Assembly: GCA_012064385.1 (NCBI GenBank)
Contig: QRDG01000240.1
Location: 1,161,332 to 1,225,331 of the forward strand
DNA length: 64,000 nucleotides
From: Puccinellia tenuiflora
Lineage: Eukaryota; Streptophyta; Magnoliopsida; Poales; Poaceae
Direction of reading: 5' to 3'
The position numbers and the translations under genes are program-made. Positions 12,481 to 24,835 of this stretch are shown in pieces (position 1 is the first letter of the stretch; every line of letters begins with the position of its first letter). Below the pieces are notes generated by a model, which searched no databases, was not told the DNA's origin, and saw only the letters and a program-made list of their open reading frames with translations.

Positions 12481-12950
12481 AAAAAATTCAAAAAATGCAC
12501 AAAAAAAAATAAAAGTTTCAAAAAAATTCAGAAAAAATCAAAATATGAAATAATATGAAAAATCTTAATTATTTGAATTTTTTCAGATTTTTTGCACATT
12601 TTGAACTGATATCTTCCCGCTAGGTAACCCATCCTCAAATTGCTCCAACCCTAGCACGCTTAACTTCTAAGTTCCACCCACTTCACCTATCCTTGTGCTA
12701 CTCAAGTTCTTATTGATATATATATCATATGAATCCTCTTAAGTCTTGTATGTGTATATGTTATGTATGTGTTATAAATGTGTGTTTTTAAATTTCAGAT
12801 TTTTCAAAAACTTCTAAACTTTCAAAAGGAGATTCAAAAGTTTCAAAAGATCCAAAAAAATTCAAAAAACTATTTATGTAATTCTTTTTTTTCGAACGTA
12901 TTTCCTTTTTATATTTTTGTGGATTTTGTTTGCATTTGATCTGGAAGTGT
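12481..12950. other. AT-rich stretch without gene
   Basis: Runs such as TTCAAAAAATGCAC and TTTCAGATTTTT alternate with a short region of normal composition around 12610-12720. No open frame of interest is present. It may be interior sequence of the CACTA-type element that begins at 12258. Confidence 0.4.
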
Positions 12951-14790
12951 TTGCAATTTTTTTTCTTTGTAGTTATTTATATGTACATTTATTTCAATTC
13001 AGAAGCAAGCCATAATCAGAGTAAATGAATTTGCATTTTTTCAAATATCCATCTAATCAATCATTTTGGTCTCATTTCATTTGGAATTGTACCTATTCAT
13101 TTTTTTTGAATACGGCCATAGTTAAAGCAAATGAATTTAACTCTTTTGTTTAAATGCGGTGGCTATTCTGTTCACAAATTTGTGGAATTAGGTCTCAGTT
13201 AAAGGAAATGTATGTAAGCAAATCATTTTTTATTTAATACGGCCATAGCTAAAGCAAATGTATGTAAGCAAACATTTTTTTTTGTTTGAAGTTATTTGTA
13301 TTTATTAAATTAATTTTAGAATCAAGCCATAATTTGGAGTAAATGAATTTGCATTGTGTCAAATTATCTATGTAATCAAACATTTGTTTTCAAATGTAGT
13401 TATTTGTATTTATTAAATTAATTTTAGAATCAAGCCATAATTGGAGTAAATGAATTTGCATTGTGTCAAATTATCTATGTAATCAAACATTTGTTTTCAA
13501 ATGTAGTGACTATTTTGGTCTCATTTCATTTGGAAATTTACCCAATCATTTTTTTTTGAATACAGCCATAGTTAGAGCAAATGAATTTAACTCTTTTTTT
13601 TTAAATGCCGTGGCTATTTTGTTCACAAATTTGTGCAATTTGGAAATGTATATAAGCAAATATTTTTTATTAAATTCATTTTGGAATCAAGCCATAATTA
13701 GAGTAAATGAATGTGCATTTTGTCAAATTATGTATCTAATCAAACATTTGTTCAATGTGGTGGCTATTTTGAAAATTAACCTAATCAATTTTTTTTCCAA
13801 TTAAAGTGACAATTAATCAGACCTTTTTTAAATACAACCATAGTTAGAGCAAATGCCTTTGCATTCTGTTGAAATACTGATCTAATCATTTTTTCCCAAA
13901 AATTAGTGGCTATTCTGTTTTCTTTACAAATCTATGGAATTTGGTTTCTTTTGGTTTGAAAATGTATGTAAGCAAACATTTTTTCCTTGAAGCTATTTGT
14001 ATTTTTTGAATTCAATTTAGAAGCAAGCCATAATTAGAGTAAATGATTTTGCATTTTGTGAAAGAAATTTTCTAATCAATCATTTGTTTTAGAATGTAGT
14101 GACTATTGTGGTCTCATTTCATTTGGGAATTTACCTAATCATTTTTTTATCTAATACAGGCATAGTCGGAGCAAATGAATTTAACTCTTTTTTTTTAAAT
14201 GCGAAATGTAGGGACTATTTTGTTTTGTTTCGTTTTTTTTTTTTACAAAATTGTGGAATCTGGTCTTACTTCATTTGGAAATTTACCTAATTTTTTTTTC
14301 AATTACAGTGATTATTAATCAGACCTTTTTTTTTAAATACAGCCATAGTTAGAGCAAATGAATTTAACTTTTTTTTTGAAACATTTGTTTTCAAATGTAG
14401 TGACTATTTTGGTCTCATTTCATTTGGAAATTTACCCAAACATTTTTTTTTGAATACAGCCACAGTTAGAGCAAATGATTTTAACTCTTTTTTTAAATGC
14501 GGTGGCTATTTTTTGTATATGAGCAAACATTTTTTTGTTTAAAGTTATTTGTATTTGTTAAATTCACTCCGGAATCAAGCCATAATTAGGGTAAATGTAT
14601 TTTCATTTTGTCAAATTATTTATCTAATAGAACAAATGTAGTGATTTTTTTTTTAATTTATGGAATCTGGTCTTATTTCATTTGGAAATTTACCTAATAT
14701 TTTCTTTTTTTTTTCAAATTTATAGAATTTGGTCTCAATTGTTTTGGATATGTGTTTTAAAAGTTCAAAAGATTCGGAAAAATAAAATTT
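12950..14790. repeat. AT-rich degenerate array (copy B and extension)
   Basis: More than ten diverged copies of a phrase like GCCATA(A/G)TTAGAGTAAATGAAT occur, for example near 13010, 13325, 13435, 13565, 13690, 13840, 14030, 14160, 14340, 14460 and 14580. An almost exact local duplication of about 110 bases lies at 13280-13390 and 13395-13500. From 13629 on it matches window positions 1-1170. Confidence 0.7.
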
Positions 14791-14814
14791 ACCTAATCAT
14801 TTTTTTTCCAAACT

Positions 14815-15630
14815 TGTAGAATTTGGTTTCAATTGTTTTGGATATGTGTTTGAACAGTTCAAAAAGATTCAGAAAAAGAAAAAAGATGGAAAAAGGAAAA
14901 GGGAAAAAAAAACTGGCCGGAGCCCATCTCTGCGGCCCAAGCCCACTGTCGACGTCACGATGGCGTCGACGGCGGCCGGTCACGCGGCGGCAACGGCGAC
15001 CATGGCCAGGCGGCGCCACCGCGACGCGGGACGCGGGGCTGGGCGCGCTGGATGCGGCTCGGCGCGGGGTGGCTGCAGGTGGTGGCGCCGCCCATTTTGG
15101 GCCACCGGAGCGGCGGCGGCGGCGCGCGGACGCCGCGGACGGCAGGGGGCGTGGCGGCGGTGATTCCGGCGACGGCGCGGCTTACCGGCAGCTGATCCGC
15201 GGCGAGGCGGGAAAGGACGCGGCGGCGGAGCTCCCGGTCTTGTCGGATTCGGGCGAGGAGCAGCAGGGTGGCCGCGCCGCGCGTCGGCGGCGTCGGCGGC
15301 ATCGCCGCCGCGCGGGAGAGAGAGGGAGGGAGGGGGGGTCTGCGGAAGTTTTACAAAAAAGTCCGCCTGTTTTCCGGAATTCGCAATTCGGTCCCTCCGC
15401 ACGTTGAAACGTGGACTGCGGGTTCGATTTCCGTTTTCCACAGGGGCGTTTCTGCAAAAGCGTGATCGACGCCTCTGCTGGCCGTCGGATCGACGCTGCA
15501 CGGCCAGGATCGCCGCTACTGTAGCTACTGTAGCGCTACAGTAGATACTGTATCTGTGAACAGTTCCCGAGCGCTCCTGAGGCGAGAATTCGTCCTACTT
15601 TTATATATAGATAGATAGATGCAGACACAC
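14815..15630. other. GC-rich block, probable transposon part (copy B)
   Basis: This is nearly identical to 1190-2000 apart from a few substitutions and single-base indels that change the reading frames. Because those indels shift frames freely, the overlapping open frames are not conserved as proteins, which argues against coding. Confidence 0.5.
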
Positions 15631-16347
15631 TTTGGTCATGGCCATGGCCAGCGGAAGGTTCATCAGATCCATCTCATAACACCTGGTGCCAGATCACAAA
15701 ACTACCGGACTTTACGTCAGGCGGATGCCAGATCTAGCAAATCGTCCTCTCAAATTATGAAAAATTTATACCTCTACATACCACTCAAATTATGATATAT
15801 TTATTAATTGTTCTAATATTCATCATAGATGGGTCCGCCAAAATGAATACAACGTGATTGTGCAAGTATAAAGAACTGTCAGTACTATTTAAGGAGGTAC
15901 TACTTGTCCAGTGCCGAAATACCTTGTACAGGGAACTAACATTTTCTATCTTGTTTTTTTTTTCAAATATGTAATCTTTGAGCTCTGTAGCACATAGTAT
16001 ACCATTAGTAGGAACCGTTCTTGTTGGGCATTTTCCATTCAAACACTAAAAGTTATACTTTTGTTCCTAGAACCAGTTCCCAACGTTGGTGTTGGCAGGC
16101 TGGTCTCATGAAGGAGGTTACCCAAACAGGTAAAAGTAGAAAACCACATAATTTCAAATATATAAGAAAATTTAGACACCCAAAGATAATCTTTGTAGAA
16201 AAAAAGAGCACACGATATGTAACATTATCACATATCCTCACAATCGTGCATTACTGCATGATGTATAGTATCATCTTGCTCAAGATAGAGCATACATGAT
16301 ACAAACTACAATGCTTAGTAGGATAGATGCATGATCTATAGCGTGGC

Positions 16348-17990
16348 CTACATAATCTCCTCTTCTTTAGGGAAAGCTGGTCTAAACCACATCGGCCTTT
16401 GATATGGATTGCTTGGTCCGGAATAATTGATCAAGGAGACATTACCAGGGACATCCTCGACGCTCAGATCGATGGCAACAACATAATGCTCGGATACATC
16501 AGCAAAGTATACATAATTTTTCTTCAAGTCTCCGAAGGGCACTGACACGGGAACATAGAAAGGATAGTTTATCCCTATAAATAAGGCCCGATCACCAATA
16601 TTACGAACTTCTTCTATGCATTGTGCATCAATGTCTACCTCATGAAGCACAGCCCCATCCACATCGAAGTTCCAATGGTTGCTAAGACCTGGTCCTGTAT
16701 GGCTCCATCTTATAGGAATATCTTCCCCGTACGGGCTGACAATTAGTATATTGTCTTTGAGGGATGGCGCCAGAAAATAATGAAAGTGCCCTTCAGCGTT
16801 AATGAATGAACTCACAAGTAGCTTGGGATTTCTTCCTCCTTGGTCCAAATCCCATGACCACAAGTCACCGTTCCGACAAATGGCGATAATTTTATCTCTA
16901 TGCAACATATATAGCATCGGAGAACCAATAACTTGTGGGAATATCCAATAATGTAATCCATCCATCACACCCAGCCATAGTATAGGCTAACTCGAAGAAT
17001 GATATAGCAATGGCAAAATAGCCACCAGCTTCAGTAGGAGTTCGGCACAGTTTTACGTGACCAGATGGCCATGGCAGCGGATAATAAGGCAAAGCGATGC
17101 AAAGTCCTGTGATAGGATTCAGAAGCTGGATGTACGTTTCTTGATCAGTGGTCACTAGCCATTCATCTTTGCCGCCTATCCATTTCCCATGTCTCAGGCC
17201 CTCCACCTCAACTAAGAATTCCTCCCTTGAAAGGACGATGTCGTGGACAAAAAACAAACCTCGCTCCCAAGCATCCGGGATCTCCCAGCCGGATTCAGAG
17301 GGGGAGGTAAGCAGAGTAGGAGCACCAGGTAGGAGGCGAGGTTTCTCGGTATACACCTCTGCCCAGGGTCTACAGACCAAAGGGACACCGAGGAGGATGG
17401 CAAAGGCGTCGAGGCGGTCGAGAATCAGACGACACATGTCCGGTGGAAGATTGATCCATGCATGGACGTTGTCGGCGGAAGTGTCTGCATCTGCATGTAG
17501 ACAATCAGAAACTTGCTGGTTAACAATGGAGTCCATTAGTTGTGAATTTTGTTCGAGTGATCAGTTGATCTTAGTAACAAACCAGCAAGATGCAATAAGA
17601 GAATATCTAGTTGCTGCAGACGGACATGCATATATATTCATACGTACCAGCGTGATCCAGATCTCCGTGTTGGTTTTCCATGGAAACAACGACGCCGGTG
17701 ATCTCCTCCTCGTTGAGCTCCTCCGTTGCTACTGAAGTGGCTGGATCTGCATCTAGAACACCAGAAACATTGTTAATGATCTAGCCCATTAATTAGTTGT
17801 GAGTCATCAGTACGTATATCTTAAGATTAAACCAGCATATCTAGTTCCTGCAGATTGACATGCACGTACCAGCGTGATCCAGATCTCCGTGTGGGTTTTC
17901 CATGGAAACAACGACCTCGGTGATCTCCTCGTTGATCTCTGTGGTCGCCTCCTCCACGCTCTGATGGTGCTGCGCGTAGTTGGGATTCAT
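16348..17990 (-). pseudogene. F-box/DUF295 protein, copy B, broken and with an extra exon
   Basis: The exons I infer are 17990-17870 (exon 1), 17752-17648 (extra exon 1b), and 17490-16348 (exon 2). All junctions are phase 1 and in frame, with acceptors TTCTAG and CATGCAG. The F-box reads LPPDMCRLILDRLDAFAIL and VCRPWAEVY. The frame is lost at 16900-16917, the same net +1 change as in copy A, giving a stop after SDAIYVA. The second part (up to 16968) is continuous to the end and carries GDRALFIGINYPFYVPVSV, a DUF295 signature. Because both copies share the break, it predates the duplication. Unlike copy A, copy B has no second frameshift. A truncated F-box protein of about 250 residues could still be made. 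Confidence 0.86.
17648..17752 (-). other. Duplicated phase-1 exon present only in copy B
   Basis: This 105-base block on the minus strand resembles the 3' half of exon 1 (VVVSMENQHGDLDHA against VVVSMENPHGDLDHA). It is bounded by an acceptor TTCTAG and a donor GGTACGTA. Its length is a multiple of three and both junctions are phase 1, so it can be included or skipped without changing the frame. Copy A has no counterpart between its exon 1 and exon 2. Confidence 0.75.
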
Positions 17991-18074
17991 GGTGACTAAG
18001 CGTGCGGCTGCCGAGTTGGTGTGAGCACGGAGACGGTGGCTGGGGAGTTCGCAAGAGCGGTGGTGGCCTGTGGC

Positions 18075-18082
18075 TTTTAATA
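18075..18082 (-). promoter_or_regulatory. TATA-like box of F-box copy B
   Basis: TATTAAAA lies on the minus strand about 85 bases before the exon 1 ATG at 17990, identical in position to copy A. Confidence 0.5.
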
Positions 18083-18659
18083 CGGCGGCGGCAGGGGGTG
18101 TCGCGTTCGGACGCAACGGTCGGAAAGGCTCTCCGGTTTGCTTACCGTATCGGAGACCCTGAGCTGTGTACAAGCGAAAGTTTTAATGATGGTTGTTTTT
18201 GGTAAGGTCGGATAACTCCCTTCCAATTCTTGTTTCCTGCGGTGCTGTAACCAGCTGGCCGTAATACTTAGCGCCGTAATTTTTTTATTTATGAAACACG
18301 TCCACGAGTGAACCAGCTGCACTACGGGAGAGCCAGACTTTGCTGTGTGCTGGAGGTCTTTGCCGTGTGTCAAATATCGGGCACACGGCAAAGAGATCTT
18401 TACCGTGTGCCAAATGCACGGTGAATTAGCACAGAAAACACACGGCAACGTTTGACACACGGTAAAGAAAACAAAATACACACGGTAAAGAAGGACACAC
18501 GGCAAAGAAACGGGACACGTGTCCATCAAACGGCCACGTCCACGGCGCCGTCACGGCAAGTCTTTACCGTGTGTTTGCACACGGCAAAGAAGATTTATTC
18601 TTTGCCGTGTGTTTGCACACGGCAAAGACCATTTTCATTTTTTTAATTTTACCTTTTCT

Positions 18660-19910
18660 ATTTGTAATAAATATATAACCATTCTCACGACATAGTTTGT
18701 TATAATGTGCTCATATTTGGCACATAGGTGTATCTTCATATGATAAACAATGTTACCGAACAGAGTTTTTTCAAATTATTTTCATAAATATTATTTTTTA
18801 TTTTCTAAGTGCAAAAATTGACTTTTTTTTGTGAAGCAAGTACCAAAAATATGATGCAAAATGGCACCAATCCAATTTTCACAGAAAGTAGTCCATATTT
18901 GATGGATAATACAGAAATATTAGGAATTATCTCCCTTTCTACCCAATTTCGCACATTTAAATGACTTTATGTCGATTTTCCGAAAGACATTCAAATTTGA
19001 ACTACAAGTGTGTGATAGTTTGCTCTGAAATTTTTGAAAAAATCATTTTAAGGTACACAAGTAGTGGTTACTTCACAGAACCGTCAACAGTTTAAAAAAA
19101 TTCGATCCCTTTCAACAAATATCCATGCTCACCATTTGGATCGTTTTTCGAAAAACTCAAAGAAAATGAATAGAACCTCAAAAAATGAAATCCTTTGGCA
19201 TGGAGTCCTCTTATGTGTACTAGTTGCTAGGAAAAATGATAAACTTTCTTTTTTTCAAATTTTACAAAAAATTCCTTTACGAAAAGTTCTATCATCTATA
19301 AACATCTATGGGTTTCAAGTCAAACGGCCAAGATACGACCATTCCCGCGGAATAGTTTGTTATAATATGCCCATATTTTGCACATAGGTGTATCTTCATA
19401 TGATAAACAATGTTACCGAACAGAGTTTTTTCAAATTATTTTCATAAATATCATTTTTTATTTTCTAAGTGCCAAAATTGACTTTTTTTGGTGAAGCAAG
19501 TACCAAAAATATGATGCAAAATGGCACCAATCCAATTTTCACAGAAAGTAGTACATATTTGATGGATAATACAGAAATATTAGGAATTATATCCCTTTCT
19601 ACCCAATTTCGCACATATAAATGACTTTATGTTGATTTTCCGAAAGTAATTCAAATTTGAACTACAAGTGTGTGATAGTTTGCTATGAAATTTTTGCAAA
19701 AATCATTTTTAGGTACACAAGTAGTGGTTACTTCACAGAACCGTCGACGGTTTTAAAAAATTCGATCCCTTTCAACAAATATCCATGCTCACCATTTGGA
19801 TCGTTTTTTCGAAAAACTCAAAGAAAATGAATAGAACCTCAAAAAATGAAATCCTTTGGCATGGAGTCCTCTTATGTGTACTAGTTGCTAGGAAAAATGA
19901 TAAATTTTAT
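18660..19910. repeat. 660-bp direct repeat inside the CACTA element
   Basis: Two units, about 18660-19250 and 19330-19910, share nearly all their sequence; CACATAGGTGTATCTTCATA lies at 18721 and again at 19381, exactly 660 bases apart. The units are AT-rich and non-coding. The duplication occurred within the element, as it is absent elsewhere in the window. Confidence 0.93.
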
Positions 19911-20229
19911 TTTTGATAAAAAAAAGTCAACTGCTTTCAACGAATAGCCATGGTGACCATTTTGATTGTTTTCTGAAAACATAATTATGTCTTTACCGTG
20001 TGTTGGATTCTTTGCCGTGTGTTTGCACACGGCAAAGAAATCTTGCGTTCTGATTGGTCAAGAGAAGTTTCACGCGGATCATGCCTCTGAGCCGTTAGAT
20101 CTAAAAGAATCCAACGGCTCAAAACGCGGATCACGCGGATGACTCTCTCCACCACCCATATTCCTATCTTATCCGGCACCCCCTCCCTCTCTCTCCTCTC
20201 TGTCTCTCCACCACCCATTCTATCTTATC

Positions 20230-21125
20230 CACACGCGAGGTCAGAGGAGGGGTGAGGAGGCAGGAGCAGCAAGGTCGTGGCGTTCGCGGTGGCGCCGCCG
20301 CCGATCGCGGGGAGCTCTGGTTCGCGCGGTGGAAGGGGGCCGACTCGACGCCGGCCTTCTCGCACGACCGCGAGGCGGCAGCGGAGCTACTGGAGCGCGG
20401 CAGCCATGACGCTGGCCTTCTCCCATGACTGCGAGGCGGCGGCGGAGCTGCTGGACCGGCACCCCCTCTCACCTTGCCAGTCCAGATCCCACACCGCGGC
20501 CTCCGCTCCCCTACTCTCACCTTGCCGCCGCTGCTCTCGAAGTCCGACGCGGCGGCCGACGAGGTGTCCCGTGCCGCGACGACCTCCTACCTCACCCCGG
20601 CGAGAGAGGAGGCGGCGGCGACAACGCGACGACCACGCGAAGCCGGGACCGCTGCGGCGACCATGCGGAGCCGGGACGGCTGCGACGACCACACGGAGGA
20701 GGCGTCCACACGGAGACGATGACGGCGACCATGCGGAGGAGGCGTCCACGCGGAGGCGTCGATGGCGACCATGCGGAGCCTGGACACCGCGTCGACCACG
20801 CGGAGCCGGGACACCGCGGCGACCATGCGGATGCGTGACGGCGACCACGCGGAGGAGGCGTCCACGCGCGCGGAGCGGCGACGACGACCACGACCACGCG
20901 GAGGAGGCGTCCACGCGGAGCGGCGACGGCGACCACGACCACGCGGAGCGGCGACGGCGACCACGACCACGCGGAGGTGGCGACGACCATGCGGAGGATG
21001 CGGGATGATGCGGCGACGGCGACCATGCGGAGGAGGCGGCGGCGACCACACGGAGGAGGCGGTGCTGCGGACCAGATCGTCGGAAGATGTTCGGCAGGAC
21101 GGCGGCGACGACGCCGTTGACGGGC
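20230..21125. other. GC-rich interior of the CACTA element
   Basis: A block of CG-rich sequence begins with a local direct duplication (GGCCTTCTC...GCGAGGCGGC, first near 20350-20400 and again near 20415-20460). It continues with many short imperfect repeats of GCGACCATGCGGAGGAGGCG and CCACGCGGAG. Open frames on both strands are low-complexity. It may be a captured gene fragment expanded by repeat slippage, but no source gene is recognisable. Confidence 0.5.
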
Positions 21126-21604
21126 TCGTCGACCGTGTTTTTTTTTTTTTTGATAATGTAATCCATCTTTGCCGTGTGTTTGTACACGGTAAAGGGAAGC
21201 GTCTTTGCCGTGCGGCAAAGATCGATCGATGGGGCCCACTTGTCAGGAACCCGCCGTCAACGTCCGTCGTCGGCGTCAAGTGGCGGTGGGGCCCACCTTG
21301 AAACGTTGCCGTGTGCCCCGATATTTGGCACACGGCAAAGAGCTCTTTGCCGTGCAAGATATCGCCGTGTGTTCTTCGCCGTGTGCGGCACACGGCAAAG
21401 GCTTTGCCGTGTGTTTTTTAGCCTTTGCCGTGTGTCGCACACGGCAACGACGTCGTCTCCCGTAGTGCTGGCCGAACTTTTGATTCTTCTCTCTCTAAAT
21501 GCTATGTTCTTCATTGTGAAATTTGTTCTACTCGGACACTTGGTTTATTTCTTTTTCTATTTCTACAATAATATTTTTGGGTCGACTATCTTTTTGTGAG
21601 GAGC

Positions 21605-24600
21605 ATGTTTTTGTTCGAAAAGGGGATAGCACGGTCTCTGCATCGAAGGGGTGCATATATATATAGCATCTTCATTGTGTTATTAAAGATGTTTAAATAA
21701 GAATACATTTCAAGGATCGTATAAGATTGAGACTGAGTGAAAAAAAAAGATAAAATCCTGAATCGTCTATGCATCAACATGATAATCCAATGTCCAGCGG
21801 CCAGCTCCACTAGTTGTGTAAGTCCAGCGCAACAATTTCCATACGGTTGCACCCATAACTCTTGTCCCGCATGCGCTCCTCTCCGACTGGAGAAAGGACC
21901 ACATGCAGATCTAATGCGTAACTAAAGGAATAAACCTGCAAAAAGATGGAGTTTTTGATTTGTAAATAAAACTCATTTCGCACATGCCACATGGTCCAGA
22001 GTAAAGCACAAACGCCCACTCGAATTTAAGCTTTATCTTTTTTTAGCAATCCTACTTAATTAACTTCCGAACATATTGGTTATATTGGTTGGTGGAGTAA
22101 TATGAACTGTCACGAGCACAATACACCAAATAGTCTTTGCAAAAGGGCAAGAAATACAAAAACGTTATTGCATCCTCTTTGTCCCACCCAAAAAAACACT
22201 TCAGATTTCCTTGCCAGTTTCTTTTAGTCACATTGTTTTTCAAACTTTATTTTCAATGGAGAAAGCATATAAAGATCTTAAATTTGAATGGAACTTATGA
22301 AGGTACGAAGATACATAGATTTAACAATAAAAGAACCTGAAGTCGCTAAATGCCAATTAAAGGTATCACAGTTTTCTGATAAATCAATATCCATAACTAA
22401 TTAACTACATGGAGTCATCTATACCATTTATTACTGGCTAAAGACCGTCTGAAAGCTATATTCATAGTATCTTCTCCCATCATGTTGCCACCAAAACTTA
22501 GAGAGAAGAATATTGATGTGAAAGTGGAGTATCGCCTAACCAAATGTCCTCCCAACGCCTAGTGTTCTCTCTGTTTCCAATAACGAATGATAATCAGTTG
22601 ATTTCAATTGCAATTGGGATAGAGTTTTTGAGTATAGTAGTTGTTAAAAGATCTCGCCAAAACCCTTCTTCGTTAAAAAGTTTGAAGAACCACTTTTTGA
22701 TCAAACATCTATTTTATAACTCTCAAACCTCAACACCGAGACCCCCTTGATCCTTAGGTCTAGAAGTTATGTTCCACTTAGTTAGTCAATATTTCCTTTT
22801 ATGTCAATCAATTTGACAAAAGAAACGTGATCTGGAAAAATCTAATATTTTTTGTACCCCTCTAGGTACTTGAAACAAAGACAGCATAAATATCGGAAGG
22901 GTAGTTAAACAGAGTTAATTAAGACAAAACGATCTCCATGTGATAATAATTTACTCACCCAACAACCCAATTTCTTCTCAAATTTTGGTCTTCAACCGGT
23001 TTCAATTCTTCATTTTTTTAGATTTCTAAAGTCAACTAAAATTCCCAAATATCTAAATGGAAGAGGTCCAGATTCACATCCGAGAACTCTTTATATTGAT
23101 ACTCTACATATATTTACCAAAGAAAAAATCTCGCTCTTATGAAAATTAATTTTCAAACCTGAAAGTTGCTCAAATATACAAAGAATTAATTTCACATTTA
23201 AAATTTTAGCATTGTGAGCCATGAAAATAATTATATCGTCTGCGTATTGTAGAATAGACGCTCCACCCTCAATTAAATGAGGGTTGAGCCTCTATACTTG
23301 CCCAGCGTCTAACATATCACCAATAATATTAAACAAAATAGGAGAGAGAGGATCTTCTTGTCTCAATCCTTTTTGGTTCGAAAATAATGACATATATCAT
23401 CGTTGATTCTAATAACTACGCTCTCTTTGATTAGAAATTGATTTATCCAGTCACACTATATAGGATCAAAACCTTTCATACGCTGCGCTTTTAAGGTCAT
23501 TAACGTTATATAGTATGCTTTCTTGAAATCAATCTTGAGGTGAACATCATTCTTCCTATTTCGATACTTTCATGGAGAACCACAACTCCTTCAAGATTGG
23601 GACGATCAGCCAAAAAAACATGTTTGTGTTGGGCGAATTACTTTATGTGCAATTGCTAAAATACGGTTACTTCCCACTTTTGTGAAAACCTTAAAACTTA
23701 CATTTAGGATACAAAAGTTGGTACTGCTGAATTTGGACAACATTTTATTTTTTAGGTAGGAGAATAATATTACCACATTTCAGGTGATATAAAGATAGTT
23801 CACCTTGTTGAAATTTATGGACTGATTCAATAAAGCCTTCCCTTATAAAAAAATAAAACTCCTGTTAGAACTCGGCAGGGAACCCGTCTGGTCCCGATGC
23901 CTTATTCTGCATTACTATTATCTATTTGCATAATAGCTTCATACACTTCCTCATCTCTGAAGTCAGTTGTACGAATACTATTTTCTTCCACCGACAACTT
24001 TGGAATATCAGTATTCATTGATTATATCATGTTATAGTTGTTACGCATGGCGACTACAAACAATATTTTTTGTAGTATTCAGTGATATATACTATCATAT
24101 TCTCTTGTCCCACGGTGGTCCCTTCATCTTGTTTTAACTAGAATATCTTCTTCCTTCCACTTTACAATTTTAATAAGATGTTTAATTTTGGCGCGTTTAT
24201 CCAACTTGAAATCTTCATCGTGCCTTAGTATATTTATTTTATCATTTTCTTATCGTATTCCCTCTCTTTCAGCTAGACAAACAGGGGCTGTATCAATTTT
24301 TCGATCCAAAAGGCTTGTCGTAGTTATTTTTTATAAACAAAACTCTGATTGCTAGCCCATCCCCTAAGAAATTAAACTCCTTGGGTTACGTATCTTATTC
24401 TGCCATTTGTCCATAGGGCTATTTACAGTCGAGATCGATGCCCTATTGGCCCACCGTCTCATAGAAACCATCTTGACGAACTCAATATAATTCAAAAAAT
24501 GGGCCTAAGTACCCAAGTAGGCTTTATCCCTTGAATCTAGAAGCAAAGGTGTATGGTACGACCTTGCACGAGTAAGCGCCCTAACATTCGTTAAAGTTAA

Positions 24601-24810
24601 TTTTTCTAGGTGGGATCTAGATCTCTCAGACAATTTGACCCTTCTTGTAATTTTGGATAACTTCCTTCTACAATCCCTTATAAATATTGCAGCTACCGTC
24701 ACCGCATATTCTCGGGATAAGATAAGATCTAGAGTAAGATTTCTTGTGAGAATTGGTGTGGCAATGATCGGTGTAGGTTTGAGGCCTAGGGTAAACAAAG
24801 AATGAGTTTT
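21605..24810 (-). mobile_element. L1-type LINE relic (copy B)
   Basis: This is the counterpart of 4617-7790. The endonuclease C-terminal piece lies at 24798-24505, YADD at about 23280-23205, and zinc-finger/tail remains near 22240-21780 (VGVCALLWTMWHVRNEFYLQ is clear at 22019). It retains a short reverse transcriptase stretch near 23370-23400 that copy A has lost, and lacks another that copy A keeps near 6300. Confidence 0.82.
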
Positions 24811-24835
24811 GAAATATGATATTTACATATATATG

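Larger units (their letters stand above)
18320..21467. mobile_element. Complete non-autonomous CACTA element, 3148 bp
   Basis: The element starts CACTACGGGAGA and ends TCTCCCGTAGTG, a perfect 12-bp terminal inverted repeat. It is flanked by the direct repeat CTG (18317-18319 and 21468-21470), the 3-bp target duplication expected for CACTA. Copy A at about 4472 keeps the empty site CCAGCTGGCCGAAC. Subterminal regions are full of TTTGCCGTGTG and CACACGGCAAAG in both orientations. No transposase is visible. The interior holds a 660-bp direct repeat and a GC-rich block, so it is a non-autonomous derivative. Confidence 0.96.

Noticed and set aside
12220..12521. Open frames with repeated WRT/CAT-type peptides
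   Set aside because: They are translations of the GGCGCACC subterminal DNA repeats of the CACTA-type end.
20277..21393. Open frames of more than 200 codons inside the CACTA element
   Set aside because: They are low-complexity repeats with no domain, overlapping on both strands; treated as GC composition.
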